DNA of 64,000 bases. Source: Tribonema minus. Lineage: Eukaryota; Sar; Xanthophyceae; Tribonematales; Tribonemataceae. Position numbers and translations under genes: made by a program. The stretch lies in the NCBI GenBank assembly GCA_017506865.1, contig JAFCMP010000525.1, positions 124,001 through 188,000 of the forward strand. Reading direction: 5' to 3'. Positions within the stretch are counted from its first letter, which is position 1. Each line of letters starts with the position of its first letter. Positions 13,107-23,450 of this stretch are shown in pieces. The notes under the pieces are model-generated. The model saw only the letters and a program-made list of their open reading frames with translations, was not told the origin of the DNA and did no database searches.

Positions 13107-14596
13107 TACGTGCTCGACAACCTTGGCGTCGCCCTGATGGTAGCAATGCAGGTAACTACTTAAGATATTCAGGCGCTACACCCACTGCCTAGGCCATCGG
13201 AAGGCCAGCTGCTTGTTTATACGAACATGAGCGCTCTTGGCACAGCGGACACATGTAGCCTCACCTTGCAGACAATCATAGGCATGTGGTTTCTGACTGT
13301 AGTATGATAATAATGCGCGAGGGATCGACGCGTGCAGATCAAGCTTTGTCGGTCGCAGATCCTTCAGGTGGGGCTCTGCCAGCTGTGGTGCCTTTTTGAC
13401 TCAAGTAAATGTATAACTGGCCCATGCACGGTTGCTACGTACTGATTGCCAATGTTGTGCTCATTTTACTTGCATATGCCAACACAGCAGTTTTAGGAAG
13501 GGTTGCGCTTTGATTGACACTCTGACGGCTAGAATGCAACAACGGCCTATCATGCCTGCTCACCATTTGTGCAGCTGAAAACAATTCCCGCATGCCGCTG
13601 CATGGAGCAACGAAAAATACTCAAGCAGAAAGCAGGAATAGTCTAAGAATACATAACGTCATTCTGCCCTCGTTGTACCATGAGCATGCATGGTCAGAAT
13701 AACGCGCAGACAATACATATTTCTTGAAGTTCATGGGCACTTCACGAGCCTCTGAGCTCCTTAACATCAACAGCGCACGCTACTGACATCGTGAGTGTGC
13801 AACAGTTTAGATGCTGCAACGCAAGTCTGATTCCGCACTGCACCAGTGCACCTCAGACACAATATATTGCTGATCACACGCAGTGCAAAGAACTTGCAGA
13901 CTGCAACAGACGTCATCCTCTCATCTGTGTCCATGGTGCACCTTCCCCCCTTCCACCCCTCCCGTCTGCGCTGCTGCCTGCTGCACAAACGGCTAGCCAG
14001 TGACAGTTGCTCTGCGCGACTACTGGGACGAGAAGGTGCTCGATACTAGGGACTTCAGCGACATCGATGCTGAAATCAAGACAGCAAGATATTTGCAACA
14101 GATCCCAACGGTGAGTGCAGGGCGGCCTTACACGGAGACGAGACGCCGCATGGCTAGGGCGATACGCACGCCGCCCATCAGCGCGTACGAAGCGCTGCTG
14201 CTGTACGCCTGCATCGGCCAGCCACACTTTGGCCTGCCCTTCATAGCAACGCTCAACATGAGCGCCGCCGACAGGCCGGACACGGAGCGCTGGAAGGCGC
14301 GCGCCGTGCTGCAGCGCGAGTACCACGACGTCTTCCAGGCGCGCAACCCGCTGCTGTACGCGGCGTTCATTACAGAGCCGGGTCAGTACACTGCGGAGGC
14401 GCTGCAGCACTACCTGCGCGAGACGGGCGCGAAGACGGCCGTGGTGGTGGTCGGCGTCGCGCACCAGGGCGCTGTGGAGAGTCACCTGTGTGGCACTCAA
14501 GGCTACGCCATGCAGCTTCTAGACGTCGATGAGCAGCTGCCTGCTGCAAAGCGCGTCGTGGTGCAGGGTCCTGGGGGCAGCATGCCCCGCGCGTAG

Positions 14597-16082
14597 ACTG
14601 ATTGCCGCAGCACATGGCGCAAGTGATGCATGATGGCAGCAAGGAGCGCGGGAGGGGGGCTACAGACATGTCATAGCCAGAGCAGGTCATCTTACCCTCG
14701 TGTCTTGAAAGGTGCTCGACATTGCAGCGTCTTGCAGTGGCCTCACATGCGCAATAATTCCTGGCCTCGCAGATTTGACTGCAGGTACAGTTGTCATCGG
14801 GGTACACAAGGGGGCAGGTGCCGGATAAATACATTTTTTGGGGGATTCCGTTTTTATGTTACTGCAAAGCTGTGTCTTCCATTCGCTGTTCCGCACCTTG
14901 ATTGCTCGGTTAAATAGGCTTGGCATTGTGCAACAATTTGGATAGTTACTGCTAAATAGCATTACCTCAGAGACCGCGTTACACTTCGTAAAGCACGGAT
15001 TTCTGAGCAGCCAGCCAACAGTACCTCAGAAGCATGCAGTTGGCGTCTCTTGGAGTAGCTTATATATATATATTTATATAAGCAGGTGAAAGGGTACACA
15101 GTAATGCCAGCAGTTCAGAGTACAGTGTACCACTCGACGGGTTCAGCGCCCAGCGGCAGGCGCCCCTTTCTGCTATGGCCAATTCCCATTTCTCACATTT
15201 GAGAACACACTGCTGGAGGTATTGTGCCCCATAGAGCCCAAATGACTCTCTATAGTCCTTGTGTGATGCAGGTAGGAATGCACCACTAGGTGGTGGCCAT
15301 GCGCGCTTACTCATGCTCATGCAAGCAGCCTTCTGGCTTACATTACTGACTATAACCACATGGCAATCGCCTGCCTGCGGATACATTCTGCAGCAAGCTG
15401 GTACACCATGTCCACCACTGCATGCAATGTGCACTGTGCTCCCTGCGCACTTGATGCCTGGGTTGCTTCGAAGTGAGTGTGCGCACAGCGGTGTTGTGGT
15501 TTCTGAGCAGTGTGTACAATCGGTGATGGCGCTTTTCCTCGTCTCACAACGGACATTCATTGATGTTACCACAGGGCTACCATCTGCCAGCCTGCAGCAC
15601 ACCGCACATATTAAGCAGCACTATGTGCTGGTGCAGGTGCGTTGGCTTGCAGCAGCCAGGGCGTGAACAGCACACAACCCATGTTCTGAGAAATGGTCAC
15701 TGGCTGTTATCCTCAGCTGTTTATAGGGTCCATGTAGCCAAATGGCACTGAGTACCCGCAGTGTGCTGGTTTGCCCCAACATGCAACCATGAAGCCATAA
15801 GTTGGTGTTGTCTCTTCATTACCATGTAATGTACGCTGCGCACGTACCGTACGTACATTGCGCACGGAGATGTCATCATGTGCAGCATTGGGATGCAGGC
15901 CATGCGCTCCTACTCACCATCCACAAATGCACCACTGAATTCTCAATTTGCGGTTGCAGCCTATCACCTGCACAGTCGTCAAGAGCAGTCAGGTCATGCT
16001 TGCCCCACGTGCAAGTACTTAAAGAAAGATATTGATATGTGCTGTATTTACATATTTCGGCATTGCAATGTACATGAGAGCT
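14597..16082. other. spacer between copy 2 and the glycosylase 3' end
   Basis: The two genes converge here. There is a short TA-rich run at 15060-15079 and nothing coding that I can support. The 180-aa minus frame (15060-15602) has no family motif or splice context. Confidence 0.45.
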
Positions 16083-19000
16083 TTATGATGCACTGTCATC
16101 AACCGCTAAGAACGACGCACCGAGCAGCTCATCATATTTTCGCCGAACCTCCTGCGCGTCTACCCACGTCAGCCACTTGGGGCCGCCCTCATCCTGCTCA
16201 GCAAAAGGAACAATAGAGCACCAAGGCAGGGCAAATGTATAATAAAGTTAGCCAATGTACTCATTGTTAATGCCGGGCGCACGCACTGTGACCGCAATAC
16301 GTCAAGCCTGAAGTGCTCTTGCACCGTCATGCTTGACTCAGACAGTGCACTTTGAAGCACAAGGACACAAGAAAAAAAATTGCCGTCTGCTGGTAGGCCA
16401 CTAAAGTGCGGGCAGCCCTGAAGCACGGAGAACCTGCTGAGCTCATCCTTCTAACGGCACAGGCTGCAACAAAGCAAGAGGCCGCATCAAAGGTGATCCT
16501 TGCGCAATGAACGAGAATAAATGTGGCCAAACTCTGCTCCAAGCAGCAATTGAGGGAGTATTTCAGAACGGGGGCTCCAAGAATCACGCTGGGCAAGGTC
16601 CGACTTCAAACTCTCCAGTAGCAGAAGTGGGTGTGAAGTACTTTGAAATGTTGGAGGCAGTGCATCCTTGGGACTACTTTCCGTTGGTGGGGTTGCGCAG
16701 AAGGTACAAGTGATGGGACAAGTGCAGGATTCACATGGCTGTAGGACTGCGGTTTCTTGGCTTGGCGGAACACACGGAAGACCCTCAACGCATCAGCGGT
16801 TCTGGGCTCCCTCTGGACAGTACTTTGCCTTTCCAAATGTCCTTCTGTGTGGTGGCAAACCTTTCACCAAGGCCCTGCCATAAGGTGGCTGCAGGGCAAA
16901 CGCACGGGCAGCCGGTGTTTGTAGCGCACTCGACCGACACCTGCAACTCCCTGGCTGCCAGTCAGAATCTTCTTCATTGTTATTTCTAGGCAAATCCGTT
17001 GCTGGCGGTCTCACGTACCTTGGTGGGATTTCGCAGAAGGTAGGAGGGGTGAAACCACGGCATCGCCCACGTGGCCGCGGGCAGATCGGGCGTGGTGCCC
17101 GGCGCGTACCACTGGCCGCGCACCTTGGTGATCCCGCGCCGCTCGTTGAGCACTGCTCGCATGCTCCACCTGCCACGTGCACAAGCGTAGATACGCATAC
17201 TATAGTAAGACGCAATGACGCAAAGGCGCCGTAGGGCTGCAACTAACAACTTGAAGTACATTCATCAACATCCCGCACTGAGATGCTGCACCTGCCACGT
17301 GCACAAGCGGTACAGACGCATAAGACGCATTGCTCAGGCTGCAGCTATTATGTGGCTTCCTCAAGCGGTTTGTGGGGAGTTGCACCGAAATGCTCCACCT
17401 GCCACGTGCATGAGCGGCACACGCGCATACTAGTAGTAAGACGCACTGCTACAGGGCTGCCACTGACAAGTGCCTTCCTCAAGCAGGCTGTGGGATGTGG
17501 CACCGAAATGCTCCACCTGTCCCGTGCATGAGTGGTACATACGCATACTGTAGTCAGACGCATTGCTATAGGGATGCAACTCACAAAGATGCACTGACAT
17601 GCTCCACCTGCCACGTGCACGAGCGGTGCAGGCGCATATGAAGATGCATCGCCAAGGCTGCAAATAACCAGTGGCTTCCTCGGGCAGGTTGTGGGATGTC
17701 GCACCGAAATGCTCCACTTGCCATGTGCACGAGCGGTACAGACCCATAAGAAGCGTTGCTGAGGCTGCAGCTGACAAGTGACTTCCTCATGTAGGTTGTG
17801 GGATGTTGAACCAAAATGTACCACTGAGAGATGGGTTGCATCGTGCGCTTGTATGAGTAGTGGAGCAAGAAGATGACACCAACTCATATACATGTTCTGG
17901 CTTCCAGTATGTGATGGCATCGAACACATGAGCAGACCTTAAGTAGACAGTGATACACTTAAAGTATAGACTCACTGGTGACAGTTGCAAAACATCCGCA
18001 TGCAGTCAGAATCTGCTGCAGCACATCATGCATGCACAGGCCCCAAACCTGCTGGTATGACACCTTGGAAGCACCATGCCTTTCAAAACACTGCGGCCCC
18101 AGTTCTAGGAATTTTCTGAGTGTGAGGCTTTACTTCCAACCACCTGCCAACGTGCGCGCAGCACGCGCATCTCCAGAACACTCTATGCACTTATCCCTAT
18201 GTTCCCGTGGTGATGATGATGGCAGAATTCACCAGCCAATGAAGTGCATGCGCGGTTCACCAACCGCCTTAACAGAATCAAAGCAACATTTTAAATGCAT
18301 ACTTCGAAGTATGGTTTCCTGCCAGCAGGTTCTGACATACCTAACACGCTTTGCCGATGACTACATACCTGCCCGTTGTAATTATGATGGCAGGATTTAC
18401 CAGCCGAATCTCCTCCAGCAGCCACGGCCGGTAGTACGCAATCTCTGCAGTTGTGGGGTCCCTGTTCTCCGGGGGCCGCCTGCGCACGATGTTGCTCACA
18501 TACAGGTCGGTTTCCGGATCGAAGCCCGCTGCCTTTAAAATGGCATCCAGCAGCTGCAGGGGCGACAGGAGCAGGGTGGCGCGCGTGGCGTCACAAGACA
18601 AGAGCGGTGAGTGTTGATGCAGCATGTGATTGTAAGCTGCGGGGGCGACGGGAGCACGGGTGGTGCGCGTGGCGTCACAAGGCGAGAGTGGTGAGTACTG
18701 ATGCAGCATGCGATTGTATGCTACTTTCACAGAGCGGCGTTCCTGCTCCCTAGCAGCAGCCTGTATTGCCGGCGTGGACAATTGTGTTTGAGTTGGGTCA
18801 CAGATTCTTGCAGGGGCAATAAGATGCCACGGGCGGCACACGCCATGGCGCCACAGGAGTTGATAGTTGAGCCGTGATAGACACTGCATGTGCTGCGCAG
18901 CCACAGTCGCGATGCCTCTCTCCATGGTCTCCAATGTTTGCCACTTATAAACGTGCGCCACGCCACACAACTACATTTGAGCGAACCTGGCGGCAACGGG

Positions 19001-20050
19001 CCAGTCATGGATGGCGTGCAATTGCGCTGCGCTTTGAGCGCCTGCCCTCAGCGGCTAGTCAGCGCCCTACGAGCAGCTTGCGGCCCCGCCACTGGCCCAC
19101 CAACGCTGCTGCAGTGCAAACACTGCCACGCGAAACGTGCGGGTCCCACTTGGATGCTGAAATGTATGTGATCGAAGAATCCATCTGCACCTCACAGCTG
19201 ACTCGCTATCTGCCGTCTACTTCGCCGCACTGATCAAGTTTAACTCTGGGTCCCCACTGTTCGCTGTGAGCCTCTCTGTGTGTGCGCATGCGCCATAGCA
19301 GTCTTGCTGGGTAGTAGGGTCAGTGACTGTAGGGTCAGTGACTGGATGAAGTGATCAAATGCCGTGAGATCTGACGGCCTCTAAACCACATGCACCTGCT
19401 GTGAAACCTAATGCATTTGCCCTTCCAATTTCATGCTCCAACGGCTCAGCAGCCTTGCATGCCAAATTCATGAACTGCAGCTACAAAATTACCTGTGTAC
19501 TGCATCGCCGCCTGCCTGCGCCGATGCAGGATTCAGCAAACGATATGAATGATCAAGTCACTGATGTTGCCCCTGCTTCACACATGTAACCCGACGCCTT
19601 GGTTGTCAAGGTTCATGAGCTTCGACTACAAGGTTTTCTGTATACGCTGCTGCCGTCCGCGTGCGTGGACGCACAGTTCAGCACCTCACATGAACGATCA
19701 CGTCATCGACATCCCCTGTGCTTCACACACGTGTATCTCAAATCACATACCTGCCCTGACCGCCCCACAAAAGGCTTGCCAGTTTCATCCTCCATGGCCC
19801 CGGGTGCCTCGCCAACGACCATGAGCTTCGCCTGTGGGTCCCCCCTGTACACCACAATGCGCCCCCCTGCCGGCTCCAGGGGGTCCCCTGTCAGCGCCAG
19901 CAGCGCCGCTGTCATCTCCGCATGGTCCTTGAACTGCGGAATTTTCTGCTGCACTGCTGCCGAAGCGCCTGCAGAACAAGAAGGTAGTGGCGGCAATGAG
20001 ATGTCAACTGTAATGGCGAGCACCGTCGGCGCAGCGCCTGAGAGCATCAT
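16083..20050 (-). CDS. family-4-like uracil-DNA glycosylase (4 exons)
   Basis: Exons, in transcript order: 20050-19751, 18553-18369, 17169-17019 and 16193-16083, all GT-AG and in phase, about 248 aa from the first in-frame ATG pair. The enzyme removes uracil from DNA in base-excision repair. Motifs in order: [20 protein letters not shown] (motif 1), [61 protein letters not shown] (motif 2) and [20 protein letters not shown]. The last segment is typical of cyanobacterial and plastid-lineage members. The cysteines that bind 4Fe-4S in classical family 4 are absent: VKCRPP is VRRRPP, AACRPFL is AYYRPWL, and no N-terminal CxxC is seen. The N-terminal 40 residues are unlike the family and may be leader. 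An upstream exon encoding more leader is possible, since an AG precedes the ATG. Introns carry tandem arrays next to splice sites. Confidence 0.9.
17140..17830 (-). repeat. intronic array of seven 3' splice-site copies (glycosylase intron 2)
   Basis: Read on the minus strand, the real junction CACGTGGCAG|GTGGAGCAT of exon 3 is followed upstream by about six further copies of acceptor plus exon start, at intervals of roughly 90-125 bp (near 17290, 17395, 17515, 17606, 17716 and 17822 on the plus strand). Each unit also carries TTGTGGGATGTSGCACCGAA-like and GCTTCCTCAAGCAGG-like blocks in plus orientation. The final copies are more diverged. Confidence 0.85.
18299..18312. repeat. palindrome ATACTTCGAAGTAT (one of three)
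   Basis: TACTTCGAAGTAT also occurs at 28347-28359 and 29818-29830. Role unknown. Confidence 0.85.
18556..18727 (-). repeat. two ~87-bp units beside the glycosylase exon 2 acceptor
   Basis: Units 18556-18640 and 18641-18727 share GGCGCGCGTGGCGTCACAAG, GATGCAGCATG and GATTGTAWGCT. They lie directly upstream (in transcript sense) of exon 2, so this is a second acceptor-proximal array in the same gene. Confidence 0.8.
19440..19745 (-). repeat. two diverged units beside the glycosylase exon 1 donor
   Basis: Two units of roughly 150 bp share, in order, TTCATGARCT, CTACAA, CTGTRTAC, GCCGYCYGC, ATGAAYGATCA, GATGTTGCCCC/GACATCCCC and GCTTCACACA. The second ends at the donor of exon 1. Confidence 0.65.
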
Positions 20051-20054
20051 ACAT

Positions 20055-20983
20055 CCTGTTTGAATGCACTGACGTGGGGGCTAGAGGCAAGCGATCTCAT
20101 AGAATAAGTGGAGGCAACAGCAGAGAACTACAAGCTAGGAGAGCTCCAGATGCGCTTTACCCTCACAACAACACCATGGCACACCCAGTGCTGCCAGCCT
20201 GAATGGACACACTCTGGAGTGCATTGCCAGTTCTCGTACGCTGCTGCAGCTTTGGCGTGGCCGACTGCACGTGTGGGTATGTACGTGAACGCGGCGCATG
20301 CAACCTCAAATATGTCCACGCGCCAGCAGCGATTCAAGATACGCTCAAATATTGAGCATGCGTTGTTATATCTGACCGCAGTACAATCATACTTGTCATG
20401 ACCATTAGCAGTGTCGTGTTGTCGACAGCAGGTGAAAGTGCGCATGCGGCGCAAATTTATTTGTTATTTTATGCTAAAGACTATGAAGCGATGCTTGCGT
20501 AGATCAGGTGACTCGCTAGGCGACGGCAAATCAAGGCCCATTGCAGTACTTGGTATGCTTGGACAAATTGCTGGCTCGTCATGCAAATAGGCAGATCATA
20601 TGAAGCTATCTAATGCATCACTGCAATGCAGTACTGCGTGGCAAGGCGTGACTTTTTGCTGACGCTTCAAGTACGTCCTTTGCAAGATAATAAGACACAC
20701 CTTTAGCTCCAGCTGCCATGTGAAGTCTCGAAGTACACGGCCCAAGCCGCGCAATGATCCCGTGGGGCATGTTCAGCTGCATCATCCTCCCCATGTGCGC
20801 AGAAGCAGCGGTGCGCAGTAGTACAGCAGTCATCAGAAAGATAAGGCAACAGCACCAAAGCTGCGACATCGGCCTACAGCTGCACACAAGCGCGCTTTCT
20901 GAAGCTAAGTTCAACATCAACTTCAATCAGAACTTCACAGGTTGAAGTTGATCACCAGGCTGTGTGTATACAGCGTGGCGAAC
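20055..20983. other. divergent intergenic region
   Basis: This stretch separates the minus-strand glycosylase from the plus-strand plastid-type gene and may hold both promoters. I see no clear TATA box or other element, and no exon I can support. Confidence 0.4.
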
Positions 20984-23450
20984 ATGCAGCTCCTGCAGAT
21001 CTTACAACTGCTGGCTGCAGCGCAAGCGTTTGTCGTTCCGAGCCCATGCCGTTCCAGCACAGCGCTACAGGTACTTACTTGGCCTCATACATCTGGTAAC
21101 CCCCCTCTGTCTGTGCGCGATGGTATAGATATGCGTCGTGTTGCATCAGCCCACCTGGGCAGCTCAAGGGGGCTGTCAAAAGCTGCTCACGAGCAGCATG
21201 AGCACTACCACAGTGCGAACATGATTATCTGCAGATGGTCGAAGGTCAACATTACAGTGTCTGCAATTCTGGCGCTTCTCTAAAATAAAGCACATTTTAC
21301 CTTCAGTCTGTGCCCTGCGACTAGCCACGCCACTGTGATTGATGAGATGTGCATCAGATTGCACATCCTCACTGGCCACAAGTTGATTCACTTTGTCTCG
21401 CTGAACCACTCTGTGTACTGCAGTATGTACACAGCCTTTTCTTTTTCAGTGTGGATCACACTGTGACATGTACAGCGTTCCCGCTGCAATCTCCATGTCA
21501 GGGAATCAAGCGGGACATGAAGGTGGAGACGCACTACGGGCTGGTGATAGGGGGCAAGCCGGGGGAGGGAGCAGGCGGCGGGCTCTTCGGAAACGACATG
21601 GTGCGCACAAAGCTGACACCCTATCTGCAGAATGACCTTACATCTTTGCAGCCATTTGCAAATGCGGAGCATGATTCTGGATGGTGTGAGAAAAGAGGGG
21701 CATTTGCGCCAAATACTGAGCTGCTGTTTGCAACAGCAGGCCATATAAAGTGCACCTGTTTTACAATAGGGATTGCTGTGTCGGCTGAGCACGCAGCTCC
21801 CCGCCGGGGGTATGAGATTTACCAAGTGAATCATGTGCTCTACCGTGTGAGAGTGTAGTGTCTGTACGTGAAACCCCTAGGACCCGGCTCACTGCATGCA
21901 TGTGCAGTGCTGCTGCGGTATGCGCACTAGGTAGTACAACAAACGCAGGCGCGCGTGTTGCACAAGCTCTGGGCCAAAGGGTGCGCTGGCGCTCGTCGAG
22001 TGCTAAGCACGGAACGTGACATCACGAAGGGTGCCTGCGCGCGATGCTCACCCCAGCAGGCAAAGGCAACGCTGACTTGCATGGTCTGGCAACAATGGGC
22101 GTCATGGTGCATGTGCGTCACTCTGCGGCGTCTGCAGCGCCAAGTTGCTCATGCGGTTGCAGGCGCATGTGGCACGAGGCGGTTGATTTGCATGCCATAC
22201 GCATTGCCAGATGTGGCAATGCAGGAGGGCATGTGCTGCGCGTGCACGCTGATGATGCAGGCAACGTTGTGAATGCCTCAAACCTGTAGCGCTCCTCATC
22301 GTTTCGTGTTGGCAAGGGAGTTGCAAGGCGCGTGTGCTGCCGCATAAAAATTGAGTGCATTCATCATTGACGTGCGCTTTGTGTTCGTGCAGCAGATTAT
22401 GCTGCATGACGTGATGCAGCGCGACCACGCGCACTGCTTGTCATCACCTGCTTAAGTAAGATTCGTGTTGCAGTGGAGCTCCCAATTTTGGGCATTAAAG
22501 CCACAGTGCAAATTTAACTTACGGCCACATGAGTTCAACTACCTGGTGCTGCTGCCTTGAAGTGTGTGTCGTTACTTGCAGTTGTTGGGCGTGCAGTCTT
22601 TGCTTGTCATATACTGGGCATATGATGGGCAGTGTCGTGATCGGACACATGACGATGGCAAAAATCAATGATTAGCCGCAGCAGCGCAGCAGCGCACGTA
22701 GCGCTAAAACGGCCATGAGTAAGGCGGCGACTTCTGGGCATTCAGCTGTCCTTTGCTCGCGGACTTTTATGAAGCAGTGTATTATGCCTGTGTGGGCAGC
22801 TTGGACTCCCGTCAGCATCAGCTGGCAGTCATTCCAGCAAGTCAGCCCCAATCGTACATAGCAAGTGTGTAGGGGCGATTTGCATGCAGGCGTTGTGTGC
22901 ATGCGCAACATGCACAACATTACGCATAAACACTTTGCTACTTCCTGTCATTTCGAGCTGCACGTCAGCATACGAGCAACCGTTGTAATCCCTTGCAGCA
23001 CTCCAATGCCTCACACAAACTTCAGAAACGCTTGGCACGCTAGATGTGGCTGAAGACTTGATGCAATTGTCTTCTCATAAGAGCAGGACATGCTGGCGAC
23101 CATACAGGCGAACGCATAGACCCAGGTCCTTTTCCCCTCCAAGTCGCTGCCACTTCCTGTCGTTCCGTTTCGCACGTCAAGAACTGGTGGCCGTCTTGAG
23201 CACACGTGATAGTGCCTTGCAAGTCTCCAACGCCTATCATACAAACCTCAGTCAGCGCCAACTTAGAGGCATATGAGACTGATGTGACGAAACACTTGGT
23301 GCTATTGGCTTCCGTTGTGAGCAGGACATGCTGGCGACCATTCAGGCAAACGCACAGGCCAAGGACACAAAGGAGGAGAAAGACGACAAAGAGGAGGAAG
23401 GGGAGGGGGGCGCAGCAGCAAAAAACAAAAAAACTGGGGCGAAAAAGTGA
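20984..23450 (+). CDS. probable plastid-targeted protein of unknown function (partly resolved)
   Basis: Exon 1 (20984-21070) encodes MQLLQILQLLAAAQAFVVPS and ends STALQ. This is a signal peptide followed by A|F, the signature of plastid import in algae with red secondary plastids. Exon 2 (21502-21600, phase 0) encodes GIKRDMKVETHYGLVIGGKP and a glycine-rich GEGAGGGLFGNDM. The terminal exon is 23325-23450: DMLATIQANAQAKDTKEEKD, then a Glu/Lys tail ending KKTGAKK and TGA. Exons 1 and 2 join in phase. Sequence between 21601 and 23324 must supply at least one more exon or a direct join. A candidate at about 22475-22546 (WSSQFWALKPQCKFNLRPHE) is unproven. That the charged tail belongs to the same gene is inferred from strand and order. 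I do not recognise the family. Confidence 0.5.
22975..23450 (+). repeat. two ~238-bp units spanning the acceptor of the charged-tail exon
   Basis: AGCAGGACATGCTGGCGACC plus ATWCAGGCRAACGCA occurs at 23083-23118 and again at 23321-23356, the true exon. Shared upstream blocks (CCTTGCAGCACTCCAATGCC versus CCTTGCAAGTCTCCAACGCC) place unit starts near 22994 and 23214. The first copy has a TAG in the exon-like part and is decayed. Confidence 0.75.

Larger units (their letters stand above)
7326..14596 (+). pseudogene. TraB/TRABD-like protein, copy 2, exon 4 split by a retroelement
   Basis: Exons are 7326-7651, 7836-7910, 9621-9666, 10196-10466 plus 13107-13151 (one exon cut by a mobile element), and 13997-14596. 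Lengths and phases match copy 1: exon 2 is 75 bp and exon 3 is 46 bp in both. Exon 1 is a mitochondrial-type leader (MQRAVLKTVTQRALLAKPL). Exons 2-4 give TLYVVRVVRFSERSREQTAR and PDVAVVGNWAHRL, again without the family His. Exon 5 gives VVVVGVAHQGAVESHL and ends in TAG. Besides the insertion, the two halves of exon 4 join one base out of phase (316 bases). A run of six G at 10430-10435 is the likely site, since five G would restore LNSKPEAFRD followed by YVLDNLGVALM. It is a same-strand duplicate of copy 1, starting 1.2 kb downstream. Expression of a functional product is unlikely. Confidence 0.75.

Noticed and set aside
16606..16836. Minus-strand frame ([16 protein letters not shown]) as the last exon of the glycosylase.
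   Set aside because: It fits the phase, but 16193-16083 also fits the phase and carries the family's conserved PKWLTW and EVRRKYDE segment followed by a stop.
17140..17830. CRISPR-like array of regularly spaced repeats.
   Set aside because: Units are diverged along their whole length with no repeat/spacer alternation. They contain a eukaryotic splice junction in a eukaryotic gene.
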